From Ureaplasma sp. Hg2 (lineage in GTDB: Bacteria > Bacillota_I > Bacilli_A > Mycoplasmatales > Mycoplasmoidaceae), in NCBI GenBank assembly GCA_021378525.1, contig JAACJW010000003.1:1-61182 (forward strand): DNA of 61,182 bases, given 5' to 3'. Position 1 is the stretch's first letter; each line of letters begins with the position of its first letter. The notes below the pieces were generated by a model that worked only from the letters and a program-made list of their open reading frames with translations, was not told the DNA's origin and searched no databases. The position numbers were made by a program, and so were the translations under genes. Below, piece by piece: positions 20,026 to 31,165 of the stretch.

Positions 20026-22377
20026 TTAAATTTTATTTTTTGTCTCGCTATATATCTTAAATAAAGGCTCACCTTGTTTGACACAACCTTCTGTTTTAAG
20101 AAGCATAATTTTTCTATCATCAAGAGATTCGTTTAGGGCGATAATTGGTGTGATCGAACTCTTTGCATTTTTCTCTAATAGTTTAATATTGACGTCAGCT
20201 ATATTTTTACTCATATCCACCTTTTGATTAATTTTCACTAAAGGTTTAAATATTTTAACGTCATCATCTTTGACAGCAACCGCGTCTATACCAATGTGGA
20301 GTAGTAATTTTGTGCCATCTTCAGTTTCAAATCCATAAGCATGCCCTGTCGGGAACACCATATTAATTTTCCCTTTAATAAGAGATTTAAAGTTACCTTT
20401 TGTCGGAATTATAGCTATCCCTTTGCCAAGGAATTCTTTGGCAAAACTCTCATCAGGAACATTCTCCATTAAAACTATTTTGCCATCAACCGGAGAATTA
20501 ACTACAACTTCGGAGGTTCTTTTAATTTTAGGTTTTTCATCCAATGTTTTATTTTTACTATTCATTTCATCCGAATTATTTAGATTCAATATAGCCTTGC
20601 TTAAATCAATCTTATTATCCATGTAATTATTTATTTTACTAGAAATTATATCCGCTTCTCCACCGAAAATAACTTGTATTGATTCTCCTTTCATAATTGA
20701 ACCTGAAGCTCCATATTCCATAAATTCAGATTGTTTAATGTTTTCGATTGATTTAACATTTACTCTCAATCTAGTTGCACAGGCGGTAACATTTTTGATG
20801 TTGTCAGGCCCTTTTAGTGATTTTATGATACTGAGGATTCGGTCTTCATACTTACCAGTTTTTTTACTAGTTTGATATTGTTTCTTATTCATCAGTTTTA
20901 TTGTATTCGTGCCCCGCCCTGGTGTCTCTAAATTAAATTTTTTAATAGAAAAATAAAACACACCAAAAGAGGAAGCTCCAAATATTACAGCATAAACAAA
21001 CGCTCATCAGAATTCAGTACCTTTCATTACAGGTACAATTCCATATAGGGACAAGTCAATGAACCCTCTAGCAAATGAAGACCCAACGTGAGCCCCAGAT
21101 ACTTCCATTAGCATATACGCTAAACCAGATATAGGAACATAAAATGAATAATATAATAATGGTGCGATGAACAAGAATGAATATTCAAGCGGTTCAGTTA
21201 TTCCTGTAAGGAATGCAACAAACATAGCTGATCCAATAATAGCTGTTGTTTGCTTACGATTTTCCTTTTCAGAACACATAATCAATGCTGCGCCAATTCC
21301 CATACAAGTTCCTAAATAAGTTGGATAATCTTGTGTAAAGCGACCAGCATAAATACCTAATTTATGATCAAAGAATTGAAATATAGGTTCACCGTTAATA
21401 TCATTCAGCGGAATAGAATTAATATAGTTTCAAATATTCTGATCACCATCTATAGTGGCGTTTCCTGTGAATTCGCTAAAAGATGTCATTATTTTATCAA
21501 TTGTCGGTTGATTAACATTTAATTGTTGTAATTGATTTAATAAATCAGTTTTAACGATTTGTCCACCAAAAGGAGTTTGAAATGCCAATGTAATTGGAAT
21601 GTAATGTAAACCAAAAGGCATTAAAGCTCGACCTAAAATTCCATAAGCTAAACCATCAAGTCCGGCTGGAGCGTCGGCATAAGACCGACCAATAATATTA
21701 ATAGCTTGCCCAATTCAAGGTCAAAATATCAACATAATAAGTGCTACCAAAAAAGCAATCGGTATTAGCACGATAGGTACTAATCTAATACCTGAGAAAA
21801 AGCTAAGGGCTGTTGGAACAGAAATTAAAGAAACTTTATTAAAAATATAAGAACTTAAACCGCCAATCAATGCCCCTCCAAATATCGATGTTTGCATCGA
21901 AGTCAATCCTAAATTAGCGCCATAGGAAGCTATTCCAATTATGTCGGTATCATGGAACCACATAATTGAAATAACGTTATGAGCGTCATCAAGTTGAATA
22001 AACGGAGCCTGGGAAGCGGTAAAGACCGCATAGGCTATCAAGGCTGCAAAACCAGCAGCTCCATTGTTATTTGTGAAAGTTATTGCTATTGCAATACAAA
22101 ACAACAACGGAAGGTTAGCAAAAACAACGCTCGACATCGCGTTGAATATAGAAGCGACTATTTGTCCGGTATCCGTTTGAACATTAGCTCCTATAACACC
22201 GCCTATCCCCAATAATAATCCTGCTGCAGGTAAAATTGCAATAGGAAGCATCAAACCTCTAGAAAGTTTTTCAAAGAATGCCCTAGTTTTACCCGACTTT
22301 GCTTTCTTGTTAGGATTTCTTCTAATAATTTTTTTAATGTCACCAAAATTTTTATATAAATGAGCTCTATCTATCAT
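20026..22377 (-). CDS. PTS sugar transporter EIICBA, glucose/GlcNAc family
   Basis: Track ORFs 20026..20961, 21007..21303, 21430..21621 and 21721..22377 share one frame with TGA-Trp codons: 783 aa. EIIC occupies roughly residues 35-450 (GLMLPIAILPAAGLLLGIGG, several TM helices). EIIB has the active Cys533 in ACATRLRV. EIIA carries GHAYGFETEDGTKLLLHIGID with His679 and active-site His694. It imports and phosphorylates a hexose or amino sugar using HPr. The start overlaps the end of nanE, so they are co-translated, and RpiR is divergent; ManNAc or GlcNAc is a sensible candidate, glucose the alternative. Confidence 0.92.
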
Positions 22378-23071
22378 TTAAACCCTCCCTTTTTAATTTA
22401 TCATAGAATTTTTTACCGATTACTTGAGGTCTAGTAATGGCCGAGCCAACCACAACCGCTTCAACCCCTAATCTCATAATATCACACACTTGCTGAGGAG
22501 TTTCAATTCCTCCTTCAGCAATAATTGGTATGCCTTCACTATTTAAAACACATCATCTTATAAATTCATAATTATTATAAATATTTGAATTATTTTTAGT
22601 GTTTTTTGTATAACCTCTTAAAGTTGTACCGATATAATTAAAATGTAATTTAGCGGCGTTAGCGACGTCTTCCTTTGAAGCGCAATCAGCCATTATTAAT
22701 TGATTAGGTTTAATTTCTCTAATGTAATTAACCAATTCTTCGAGATTTGAATCGGGGCGTTTTCTTGATGTTGCATCCATAGCTATAATTTCAACATTTA
22801 AATTTAATAATTGATCTATTTCTTTTTTAGTTGCTGTTATTATTACGTCAGAGTCATCATAGTGATTTTTAATCAAACCTATAATTGGTAAGTTTAAAAC
22901 TTCTTTTATAGCTTTAATATGATCGGTTTGACTTAATCTTAATCATTTTGTGCCTGCCATCGCGCAAGCCAATGCCATTTTTTGCATTACGTATGCGTCA
23001 TTCAATGGTTCGTCATCAACTGCTTGACATGAAATAATCATTTGATTTTTTAAATTTAGTTTATTTTTCAT
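22367..23071 (-). CDS. nanE: N-acetylmannosamine-6-phosphate 2-epimerase
   Basis: Converts ManNAc-6-P to GlcNAc-6-P. The 234-aa TIM-barrel shows MIISCQAVDDEPL at the start, PIIGLIKNHY, IIAMDATSRKRPD (the catalytic Lys is in this conserved segment), IGTTLRGYT and IIAEGGIETPQQ...VVVGSAITRP. The track holds only the central part, because TGA-Trp codons split it. RBS TAGGAGG before ATG 23071. It overlaps the PTS start by 11 bases. No sialic-acid lyase or ManNAc kinase is adjacent, which favours import of ManNAc as the 6-phosphate by the PTS. Confidence 0.92.
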
Positions 23072-23132
23072 TAATAATCCTCCTATAATAATTATAAGGA
23101 AATAAAATAAATTATCAATATATGGTAAAAAA

Positions 23133-23150
23133 ATGAAATTTTATTTCATA
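23133..23150. promoter_or_regulatory. Candidate RpiR operator palindrome
   Basis: ATGAAAT-TTT-ATTTCAT lies in the short region between divergent nanE-PTS and rpiR genes. Its position suits autoregulation and control of the sugar operon. Assignment is inference. Confidence 0.5.
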
Positions 23151-23174
23151 AATATATTAATTCGAGGTAAGAAA

Positions 23175-24011
23175 ATGAATAAGAATCCAATTAAAATTTT
23201 AAATATTAATATTAATAATTTAACACTTTCAGAAAGAAGAATTGTGAACTTTATAAATGATAACTACAAGATTTTCATTGGTTTATCAATTCACGAGGCA
23301 TCCAAGATGGTTTATGTATCGCCAGCAACATTATCCAGATTTACTAAAAAAATTAATTTTAATTCATATAAAACTTTGCAAATTTATTTAAGTGAAAGAC
23401 AACAAATAATAGCTAATCAATATTTATTGGAAAAGCCAGATTCTATTCAAAAAGTAGTTCACAATACAAAAACATATTATGATTTTGCTTTAAATGAAAC
23501 CCTTGCAAAAATAAATTTTCAAGCCATTAGTGAGCTTTGTGATTCCATCGTTAAAGCACATACTATTATTATTTACGGAGTAGGATCTAGTGCTTTGCCT
23601 GCGCAAGAATTAGCGAATAATTTAAATAAGTTTGATATCCATTGCACTTTTTCTGCCGATGCTCATGTACAAATTTTAAATATTAGTAAATTAAAGGAAA
23701 AAGATTTAATAATCTTAATAAGTAAATCATTTGAAACAAAAGAAATTATGGCATTAATTAATACACTACAAAATGAAAATAAAAACATTGCTGTAATAAC
23801 TGCTAATAGAACAATTGATACTACAGATTTCAAACATGTTATTTTCTTTGAGACTATTAGGCAATTAAATCGTACAGCCGCACTTTCATCAAGGGTTTCT
23901 GAATTTTTTATCGTGGATATAATTTTTAATTACATCTCTAAAATATTAAAATCAAATAGCGATATAAATGATTATGCAAAAAGATTAATCGATAAATATA
24001 ATAGCAAATAA
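23175..24011 (+). CDS. RpiR-family transcriptional regulator
   Basis: N-terminal HTH of the RpiR type (ERRIVNFINDNY...ATLSRFTKKINF, residues 15-75) and C-terminal SIS sugar-phosphate-binding domain (TIIIYGVGSSALPAQELA, residues about 130-260). 278 aa from ATG 23175, which has GAGGTAAG at good spacing; the track start at 23133 lies within the palindrome and is less likely. In this family the SIS domain senses an intermediate such as GlcNAc-6-P or ManNAc-6-P. It is divergent from nanE-PTS and probably controls it. Confidence 0.88.
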   Translation: MNKNPIKILNININNLTLSERRIVNFINDNYKIFIGLSIHEASKMVYVSPATLSRFTKKINFNSYKTLQIYLSERQQIIANQYLLEKPDSIQKVVHNTKTYYDFALNETLAKINFQAISELCDSIVKAHTIIIYGVGSSALPAQELANNLNKFDIHCTFSADAHVQILNISKLKEKDLIILISKSFETKEIMALINTLQNENKNIAVITANRTIDTTDFKHVIFFETIRQLNRTAALSSRVSEFFIVDIIFNYISKILKSNSDINDYAKRLIDKYNSK

Positions 24012-24025
24012 TTTTTTATTCGTAA

Positions 24026-24058
24026 CAAAAAACCTTAGCAATTACGCCAAGGTTTTGT
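24026..24058. terminator. Bidirectional terminator
   Basis: CAAAAAACCTT...AAGGTTTTG between the convergent rpiR and ABC genes; the longer U-run is on the minus strand. Confidence 0.75.
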
Positions 24059-24066
24059 AGCTAATA

Positions 24067-25248
24067 TTAAAGGAAGGTATCTAATAATTCCTTAATTCCA
24101 TGATGGTATTTATTAACATCCTTAATCGATAAATCTGCCATTATTTCACCCTTTTTCATAATTATTAATCTGGTACATAGCTCTTTTATTTCTGCAATAT
24201 TATGCGATATAAGAACTAATGTTATTCCATATCTTTCAGCATACGTTTTGATAAAAGCATTGATGTTAGTTCTAATTTTGATATCAAGACCAGTTGATAG
24301 TTCATCAAGAAATAAAACTTTTGGACGGTGAAGTAAAGCAAGCATTACATTTAACCGTTGCGATTGTCCACCAGATAGTGCGTTACAACGTTTGTGGCAA
24401 AATTCTGTAATCCCGAATGTATCTTTAAGGCTTTCAATTTCTTTCTTTTCAATTTTAATTTTATATAATTGAATGACAAATTTAATAACATCATTAACAC
24501 TTAAACCATACGGATATGTGGAACTTTGGAATTGTATTCCAAAAATACTAGAATCATATTTACCTTTAGACATTGGCGAAACAATACTTCCTGAATTAGG
24601 TTTGTTGAGACCAACAATAGTTTCAACTAACGTCGTCTTACCAGCTCCGTTAGCCCCCATTATGGCAACATTTTCATGCTCGTAAACCTTCATTGACAAA
24701 TTATTTATAGCAGTCATCTTGCGTTTCCCCTTACCAAAAGTTTTGACTAAGTTTTTTATTTCAACAACAACGTTGCCTTGACCTTTATGGGTTGTGAACA
24801 ATGTTTCATCCAATATTTTTCCAACTCGTAATTCGATGGTTAGGTTACCATCATCGTGTTCTACGATATCGACATCATCAAACTTAATTGAATCATTTTG
24901 GGTATTGTTGATAATTGTTCTAGAAACGTTTTCACGATTTTTCTTTACTGCTAATTTTCACACCTTTTTTTCTTTATGGCGCTCAACAACAATATTTTTT
25001 GATTTTTTACCAACAAACTTAACACCTTTGTAGGGGGCTTTGATAGTAGTTTTGAAGATGCCAGTTTTTTTAGGTTTGGGTTCATCGATAGGTTTGATAG
25101 GGATAGGGTCAGGATTATTATCTATTGATTTAACTACTGCATCATTTTTATTATCGTCATTAGGAACTGGTTTTTGTGGAACTGGTTTTTCTATAACGGG
25201 TTGTTTACCGTTGCTAATAATTGGTTCTTTTAATTCTTTTGTAATCAT
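24067..25248 (-). CDS. ABC transporter ATPase with long N-terminal extension
   Basis: Joining the track ORFs 24067..24813 and 24958..25248 across a TGA-Trp gives 393 aa. The C-terminal 240 residues are a standard ABC ATPase: Walker A GANGAGKTT, signature LSGGQSQRLN, Walker B VLFLDELSTGLD and switch LVLISHN. The first 150 residues are unusual: a Pro-rich low-complexity part (EKPVPQKPVPND, NPDPIPIKPIDEPKPKK) followed by a Lys-rich stretch. The start ATG 25248 comes one base after the permease stop, so the two form an operon. Probable exporter energiser; substrate unknown. Confidence 0.87.
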
Positions 25249-25249
25249 T

Positions 25250-26374
25250 TTAATTACCCCTTGTTTGTCATTGGAATGAACGAGATGATAAAGTAAATAG
25301 AACGATCATATAAATGAATGGTAAACCTCAATCTAATTTTTTATCTATTGAATTAAATTCAACAATGGTTTTATCGGCATGATAGAACGGTCTATAAACT
25401 TCAAAGTCTTTGAAGTTTCAAATCGATGATCCATTAATATTATTTGCTGCATGAACTGAACCATCTTTAATGGTTGCTCCACTAAAATCAATAGTCACAA
25501 TATGTGTGGTGGGATCAATTACCGGTGTATAGCCACTCACATTAAAGATAACTTGACTATGAATATTGTAAAGTCACATTGTGCCATCAGCTGTATGAGC
25601 ACCGTATGGATTAAAAGGTAAAATCATTCAATCGCCCTTAGTGTTAAGAGTGGTTATTACATTTGAATTAAAACTCTTGACACTATCAATTTGTTGAATA
25701 GCGTGCTGTCAACTCGCAATATTTCCCGGGTCTTGCATTCAACCAATATTGCTATTCCAAGCTTCAATCGATAATTCGGTCGTGAATTTAAACGGAAGGA
25801 TATATGATAGATAGACCATCAAGTTCTTTTGTTGAATAACCAATGGTGAAATTGCTGTTCCAGATAAGAATAAAGATACGATAGCTAATAGTATTCCGAC
25901 AGCTTGAATTGCCATCAAATTATTGAAAATAGATGAAATCGTTATTCCAAGACTTATACTTAAAATAACTGAGAATATTTGAGTTAATAAAAAGGCTCCA
26001 TAATCAACACTACGGAAAATGTCATTTCATGAATGAATGTAAATTAACATTGCGATTCCCAATGTTGTCCCAACTGAGAACATCATCATTATGAAATAGA
26101 AAAAACAAACGATTGCTAGAAATTGGTGAGGCTTAATTGTTGTAACACCAATTCTTTTTAATAACACAGATTTTTTAAATTCATAAACTGCCTGTGGTAA
26201 ACATGTTAGTCCGGTGATGATTGAACACATCGTGATAATCCCCGGCATCATCTCTTTTGGATCTAATATCGTTCCTAAAATAAGAACAAAAATAGGTGGT
26301 AAAATAAACGAAAAACATGGACCAAAAATTGATTTTCAATAGTATTTATTCAACAAGTTTAAAATTGAAAACAT
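25250..26374 (-). CDS. ABC-2-type transporter permease
   Basis: Only a piece (26027..26251) appears in the track; with TGA as Trp, the frame runs 374 codons from ATG 26374 (RBS GGGAGGAG) to TAA. Hydrophobic helices occur near residues 20-40, 42-60, 85-110 and 125-185. A hydrophilic region of about 140 residues (ILPFNPYGAHTADG ... DKTIVEFNSID), probably outside, comes next, and one last helix (LPFIYMIVLFTL) before the stop. The layout fits an ABC-2 exporter membrane subunit with one large outside loop. Paired with the downstream ATPase. Confidence 0.8.
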
Positions 26375-26552
26375 TATGACTCCTCCCAAATGAAAATGTA
26401 ATTAAAAAATCACTCTCTTGATTCCCGTCCACACCTTTGATTTATTATGGAGGGATAGGGATAATAACTATATATTCATTCTTATGTTTATGATTAATTA
26501 TAAAACAAATCCTTTACCACCGCTTGTATTGCATTTAATTATAGAAAAAAAT

Positions 26553-26594
26553 AAAACAATCTAAAATTGCATTATGCATAATTTAAATTGTTTT
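26553..26594 (-). terminator. Terminator of the CBS-domain gene
   Basis: Long stem AAAACAATCTAAAATTGCAT / ATGCATAATTTAAATTGTTTT with two small mismatches; T-rich tail on the minus strand. Confidence 0.7.
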
Positions 26595-26613
26595 ATAAAT
26601 AGGAAATTTATTT

Positions 26614-27936
26614 TTATATTGTGGTCTCACTTTGTTCGACATCATCATACTTTTTTTCAACGATGAAACGATAAGCATTTGTTTCGCGGTCTTTAATGGT
26701 TCGAATAATAAATAAATCGTTTTCTAATTGTTTGTTTGTTTTAATGGTTTTGGTATTAAAAGTTTGCTTTAAATATTTAATCATGGTTAAATTTTTATCA
26801 CTAATTTTAACTGTTTTAAAATACTTATTTAGAAATAATTTGGCCTTCACTTGGCTCCCAACATTTCAGGTAAAATCATTGATAATTTGAATCCCGGTGA
26901 TATCATCGGTTTCATCGTATAATTCACCAACTAATTCTTCAATCAAATCTTCCATTGTTACGATTCCCATGTTGATAATTGATTTGCTATTCTTGTTCAC
27001 AACTGCAATGTGAACATGATGAAATTGCATCATTTCCAACGCTTTATCAAGCGTTGCGTATTGACTAATATAAAAAGGTTCGTCCATTATTTCGTCAATT
27101 TTAATTTTATGATTTTCTTTTTCGATATATTCACGCATAAAATCTTTAACATTAATAATCCCAATGATGCTACCCTTTTTGGTAATTGGTAGGCGGGTGT
27201 ATTCTTGGGTGAAAAACCATTTTAATATTTTCTCTGATGAACTATTGGAATCTAAAGATTCAACTTTTTTCATTTTCGTCATCGCTGCCATTACTTGTGT
27301 ATCGTCAAAATCTATCGCATTTTGAACCAATGCCGCTTCAGCGCTTTCTAAAACGCCTTCTTTTCGAATCGTTTCAACCAAAACATCTAATTCATCTTCG
27401 GTTGCTGTTGGAGCAATTGATTCCTTAAAAATTAAGTTTAAAACATAACATATTGGATAAAAAAGATAATAGAAAAAGGCTAAGAAAAGAGCAAAATGCT
27501 TTAAGAATCCAATGGCATGCTTACGTGCCGATGCCTTTGGTGCATACTCGGCAAATAATAAAACAAGCACCGTCATAACCCCAGTTGCTATTCCTGCTCC
27601 AACAGTTTGAGCAGTAGCGGCGTCAGCACCAGTTTTTTTCATAATATCTATAAAAAAAATAGCGCTTAAAGTAGATGACCCAATATTCATTAGGGTTGAT
27701 CCAATTAAAGTTGCTCCTAATGTTATTGTGTATGTTGACAACATGCGTTGACCAAGTTTTGATGATAATTTATTTGGCGTTTTTTTAGTTGCATTTTCTC
27801 ATTGGAATTTAGAAACAGATGTAATCGCGGTTTCGCTAGCGCTAAAAAATGCTGCCAGAATGACTAATAAAACAATGACACAACCATATAATGGTATCTC
27901 TCAATCGTTAGTTGACACTAAACTCTCCGTTGGCAT
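26614..27936 (-). CDS. CNNM/HlyC-CorC family membrane protein with CBS pair
   Basis: 440 aa: N-terminal DUF21/CNNM membrane domain (helices at about 17-37, 68-95, 100-125), then two CBS domains (TRLPITKKGSIIGIINVKDF and HIAVVNKNSK...GIVTMEDLIEELVGE) and a C-terminal CorC/HlyC-type domain. TGA-Trp codons at 26866 and upstream join the pieces; the true start is ATG 27936 behind AAAGGAGC, upstream of the track start at 27744. Members are linked to Mg2+ and other divalent export; the older hemolysin name is not functional evidence. Confidence 0.9.
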
Positions 27937-28124
27937 TAAATGCTCCTTTACAATAAATAATATTATTTATTTTATAACAAAAATAGTTAAAATGCTAAAA
28001 AACATTAGATTCAGCAGTGCTTATTTTGATATTTTTGTTTTATTAAAATAAGCATTGTTTAATCATCTTGTATAGTGATTCTTATTAATTTTATTGTAGA
28101 ATAAATATTAATAAGGTGGTTATT

Positions 28125-28607
28125 ATGAATTTATCAGAAGAAGTAGTTAAAAAATTGATTGATATGGACTTATCAATATCTGTTTGTGAATCCGCGAGTG
28201 GCGGAGCTTTAGCGAGCACAATTGTTGAGGTTCCAGGCGTGTCAAAAGTATTTCGGGGTGGCTTCGTTACTTATAGTAACGAAGCAAAAATCAAAATTGC
28301 TAAGGTTCGCGAAAGTACGATTGAGCGCCACGGAGCAATTTCTGAACATGTGGCACGAGAAATGTCTGAAAACACAAACCGGTTATTTAAATCTGACATT
28401 TGTATTTCCATCACTGGTAATGCAGGACCAACAGCTCACGAAGAAAAGCCGGTTGGGGAATATTATATTGGGATTACCTTAATCAATAAAACATTTGTTC
28501 AAAAGGTACAATTAGACAATAACAATCGCACGTATAATCGTTTTAATGTGGCGTGACATGCATTGAAAATCTTGGGTGAGTTGCTTGATGTTAAAGTAGC
28601 AAAATAA
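28125..28607 (+). CDS. CinA C-terminal domain protein (nicotinamide-nucleotide amidase-like)
   Basis: Deamidates NMN to nicotinate mononucleotide in the family, a pyridine-nucleotide recycling step. 160 aa, corresponding to the PncC domain alone with no competence-type N-terminal domain. CESASGGALASTIVEVPG and FRGGFVTYSNEAK with SITGNAGPT are the core motifs. The TGA at 28554 is Trp, moving the end to TAA 28605-28607. ATG 28125 follows AAGGTGG; the track GTG at 28116 is within that site. Neighbouring recA follows the classical cinA-recA order of Firmicutes. Confidence 0.88.
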
Positions 28608-28651
28608 GACTTTTATTATTGAATTAGATAGGTAATGATGGAGGTATTCAA

Positions 28652-29635
28652 ATGAAGGAAACAAAACAAGATAAAAATTTACAGGAAGCCATTGATATTA
28701 TGGATACTAGATTTGGTAAAGGTACTTTGTGTTATGGCAATTTATCAAAGGAACCAAACGATGTTATCAAAACAGGAAGTGTTGCACTTGATCGCGCACT
28801 TGGTGTTGGTGGTATCCCTAAGGGGAGAATTATTGAAATTTTTGGAAATGAGTCATCTGGTAAAACTACAATTGCATTACAAATTATAGCTGAATGTCAA
28901 AAGGCCAAAGGGAAAGCTGCTTTTATCGACGCAGAACATGCTCTTGACTTAAATTACACGAATAATTTAGGGGTAAATGTAGATCAATTATTAATTGCCA
29001 AACCAGATTCGGGAGAACAAGTTTTTGATTTGTTGGAAGCTATTGCAAACACTAATAAAATAGATTTAATTGTTGTTGATTCAGTTGCAGCATTAACGCC
29101 AGCCGCTGAATTATCAGGGTCAATTTCAGACCAATCGATGGGCGCACATGCTCGCTTGATGTCAAAAGGTTTAAGAAAGTTACAAGGGGTAATAAGTAAA
29201 ACTAACACGACAGTTATTTTCACTAATCAGATCAGAGAAAGAATCGGTATTATGTTTGGTAATCCAGAAACTACAACTGGAGGCCGAGCACTTAAGTTTT
29301 ATGCTTCAGTTAGAATTGAAGCTAGAAGAGCCGAACTTATAAAGGAAGGCATTGATAAAATTGGAATCAAGAGTAAAGTTACAATCGTTAAAAATAAGGT
29401 TGCACCACCATTGCAAACGGTTTATATTGATATCTTTTTTGGCAAAGGGTTTGATGCTTCAATCGAAATGATAAACTTTGCAATTCAATATGGCATCATT
29501 TCTAAAAGCGGATCTTGATATTATTATGGTGAAAAAAAATTAGGACAAGGTCGTGAACAATTGAAAAAAGGCTTATTAGAAGACGCTAAATTATTTGATG
29601 AAATTAAAAAGGCGACTATTGCTTTTATTTCTTAA
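28652..29635 (+). CDS. recA: RecA recombinase
   Basis: ATP-dependent strand-exchange protein. 327 aa; Walker A reads GNESSGKTT (Asn instead of the usual Pro), LIVVDSVAAL is the Walker B strand, QIRERIG and TTGGRALKFYASVR the DNA loops. The C-terminal acidic tail is short. TGA at 29516 is Trp, and the frame ends at TAA 29633-29635. RBS ATGGAGG before ATG 28652. The protein is shorter than the E. coli one, as is usual in mollicutes. Confidence 0.95.
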
Positions 29636-29683
29636 ATAAACACAAACACACGATAATTATGTATAATTTAGTGGGTGATTTAT

Positions 29684-31105
29684 ATGGCAATATTATATGT
29701 TGTTATTTCACTATTAATTTTCTTAATATTATGTGTTTTTGCAATTATTTATTTACGTTTGAAAAAACCAAACAAAACAAGTACTGATAAAACAACCAAC
29801 AATCCAAAGGGAAAAATAACATCTTCGTCTTCAAACGAGGATGGTTTCCTAATTAAAAAAACTATTTCAAAAGCTTTACAAAAAGATATGGAAGACCAAA
29901 TTAATTTGTATCAAAAAAAACAAATGGACCTAGATATTCTTACTCGAGAATATAACGAAAAATTAGCGCACATCGCCAATGTTAATGTTAATGATGCAAA
30001 ACAAATTATTATGGATAGTATTAAAACTGAATTAAAAAGTGAAATAAATAGCGAAATTAAGGAAGCGAAAAAAGAGCTTCTACTGAAAAAAGAGGCGTTA
30101 GCTCAAAATATTTTAGTTGAGGTTTTGGAACGTACAGCTGAACCAATGATTCAGGAGCGAACGACAACAACGATAAAATTAAGCGACGATTCAATGAAGG
30201 GGAGAGTTATTGGTAAGGAAGGACGTAATAAACGTTCGTTCGAACTTTTAACGGGGGTTGATATAATTATTGATCGCGACACTCCTAGCATAACACTTTC
30301 GTCAGCAAATCCTGTACGAAGGGAATTGGCTGCGCGGGTGATGCACAAATTAGTTAGTTCTAAAAATATCGAACCAAGTAGAATAGAATTAATATTTGAT
30401 GAGGAAAAAAATAAATTTGATGCTGCATTAACTGAATATGGTCGAGAGGCGTTAGAAGACAAATTGGAAATATTAGATATCGAACATAGTCTTTATCCAA
30501 TTGTAGGGCGCTTAAAATTTAGAACTAGTTATGGTCAAAATGCATTAGATCATTCAATTGAATGTGCTAATTATGCAAATCATATAGCTATTATCTTAAA
30601 CTTGGATAAGACTATGGCGAAAAAAGCAGCTTTCTTCCACGACATTGGAAAATCAATTGATTTTGAAATAGACAACGATCATGTTGCTAGTGGTCTAAAA
30701 ATTGCTTCCGAATACAATCTGCCGGATTATATTATAAATGCTATTGGAAGTCATCATAATCAAACACCGGTTAATAATATATATTCATCCATCGTTAAAA
30801 TTGTTGATACATTATCAGCCGCCCGACCAGGTGCAAGAGCTGATTCCTTTGATGAATATATCAAACGTGTAACCACATTAGAAAAGATATGCGATACATT
30901 TCCTGAAGTTGCAAAATCATATGCAATTAAATCAGGCCGACAAATTCGAATTATTGTTAAACCGTCATTAGTTAAAGACGATGAACTAGAGTTTTTAGCT
31001 AGAAAAATTCAAAAGGAAATAGAAAAGAACGACGCTACTAAAAACAATAAAATTACAGTTGTTGTAATAAAGGAATCTCGTTTCCAATTGGACACCAATA
31101 AATAA
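29684..31105 (+). CDS. rny: Ribonuclease Y
   Basis: Membrane-anchored endoribonuclease that starts mRNA decay. 473 aa: N-terminal TM helix (ISLLIFLILCVFAIIYL), a Lys/Glu coiled coil to about residue 165, a KH domain (GRVIGKEGRNKRSFE) and an HD domain with the metal pair HDIGK. I choose ATG 29684 rather than the track GTG 29675, since ATGGCAATA begins the hydrophobic helix. Ends at TAA 31103-31105. Length is within the family range (about 480-520). Confidence 0.93.
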   Translation: MAILYVVISLLIFLILCVFAIIYLRLKKPNKTSTDKTTNNPKGKITSSSSNEDGFLIKKTISKALQKDMEDQINLYQKKQMDLDILTREYNEKLAHIANVNVNDAKQIIMDSIKTELKSEINSEIKEAKKELLLKKEALAQNILVEVLERTAEPMIQERTTTTIKLSDDSMKGRVIGKEGRNKRSFELLTGVDIIIDRDTPSITLSSANPVRRELAARVMHKLVSSKNIEPSRIELIFDEEKNKFDAALTEYGREALEDKLEILDIEHSLYPIVGRLKFRTSYGQNALDHSIECANYANHIAIILNLDKTMAKKAAFFHDIGKSIDFEIDNDHVASGLKIASEYNLPDYIINAIGSHHNQTPVNNIYSSIVKIVDTLSAARPGARADSFDEYIKRVTTLEKICDTFPEVAKSYAIKSGRQIRIIVKPSLVKDDELEFLARKIQKEIEKNDATKNNKITVVVIKESRFQLDTNK

Positions 31106-31127
31106 TAATTGATATAGTGAAACATAA

Positions 31128-31165
31128 TTAAAATATGCTGCAATTTGATTGCAGCATATTTTAAT
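31128..31165. terminator. Bidirectional terminator
   Basis: TTAAAATATGCTGCAAT-TTG-ATTGCAGCATATTTTAA, between rny and the convergent HAD gene. Confidence 0.9.

Noticed and set aside
23133-23174. Earlier ATG for RpiR regulator
   Set aside because: It lies within the palindrome and lacks a clear ribosome site; ATG 23175 has GAGGTAAG.
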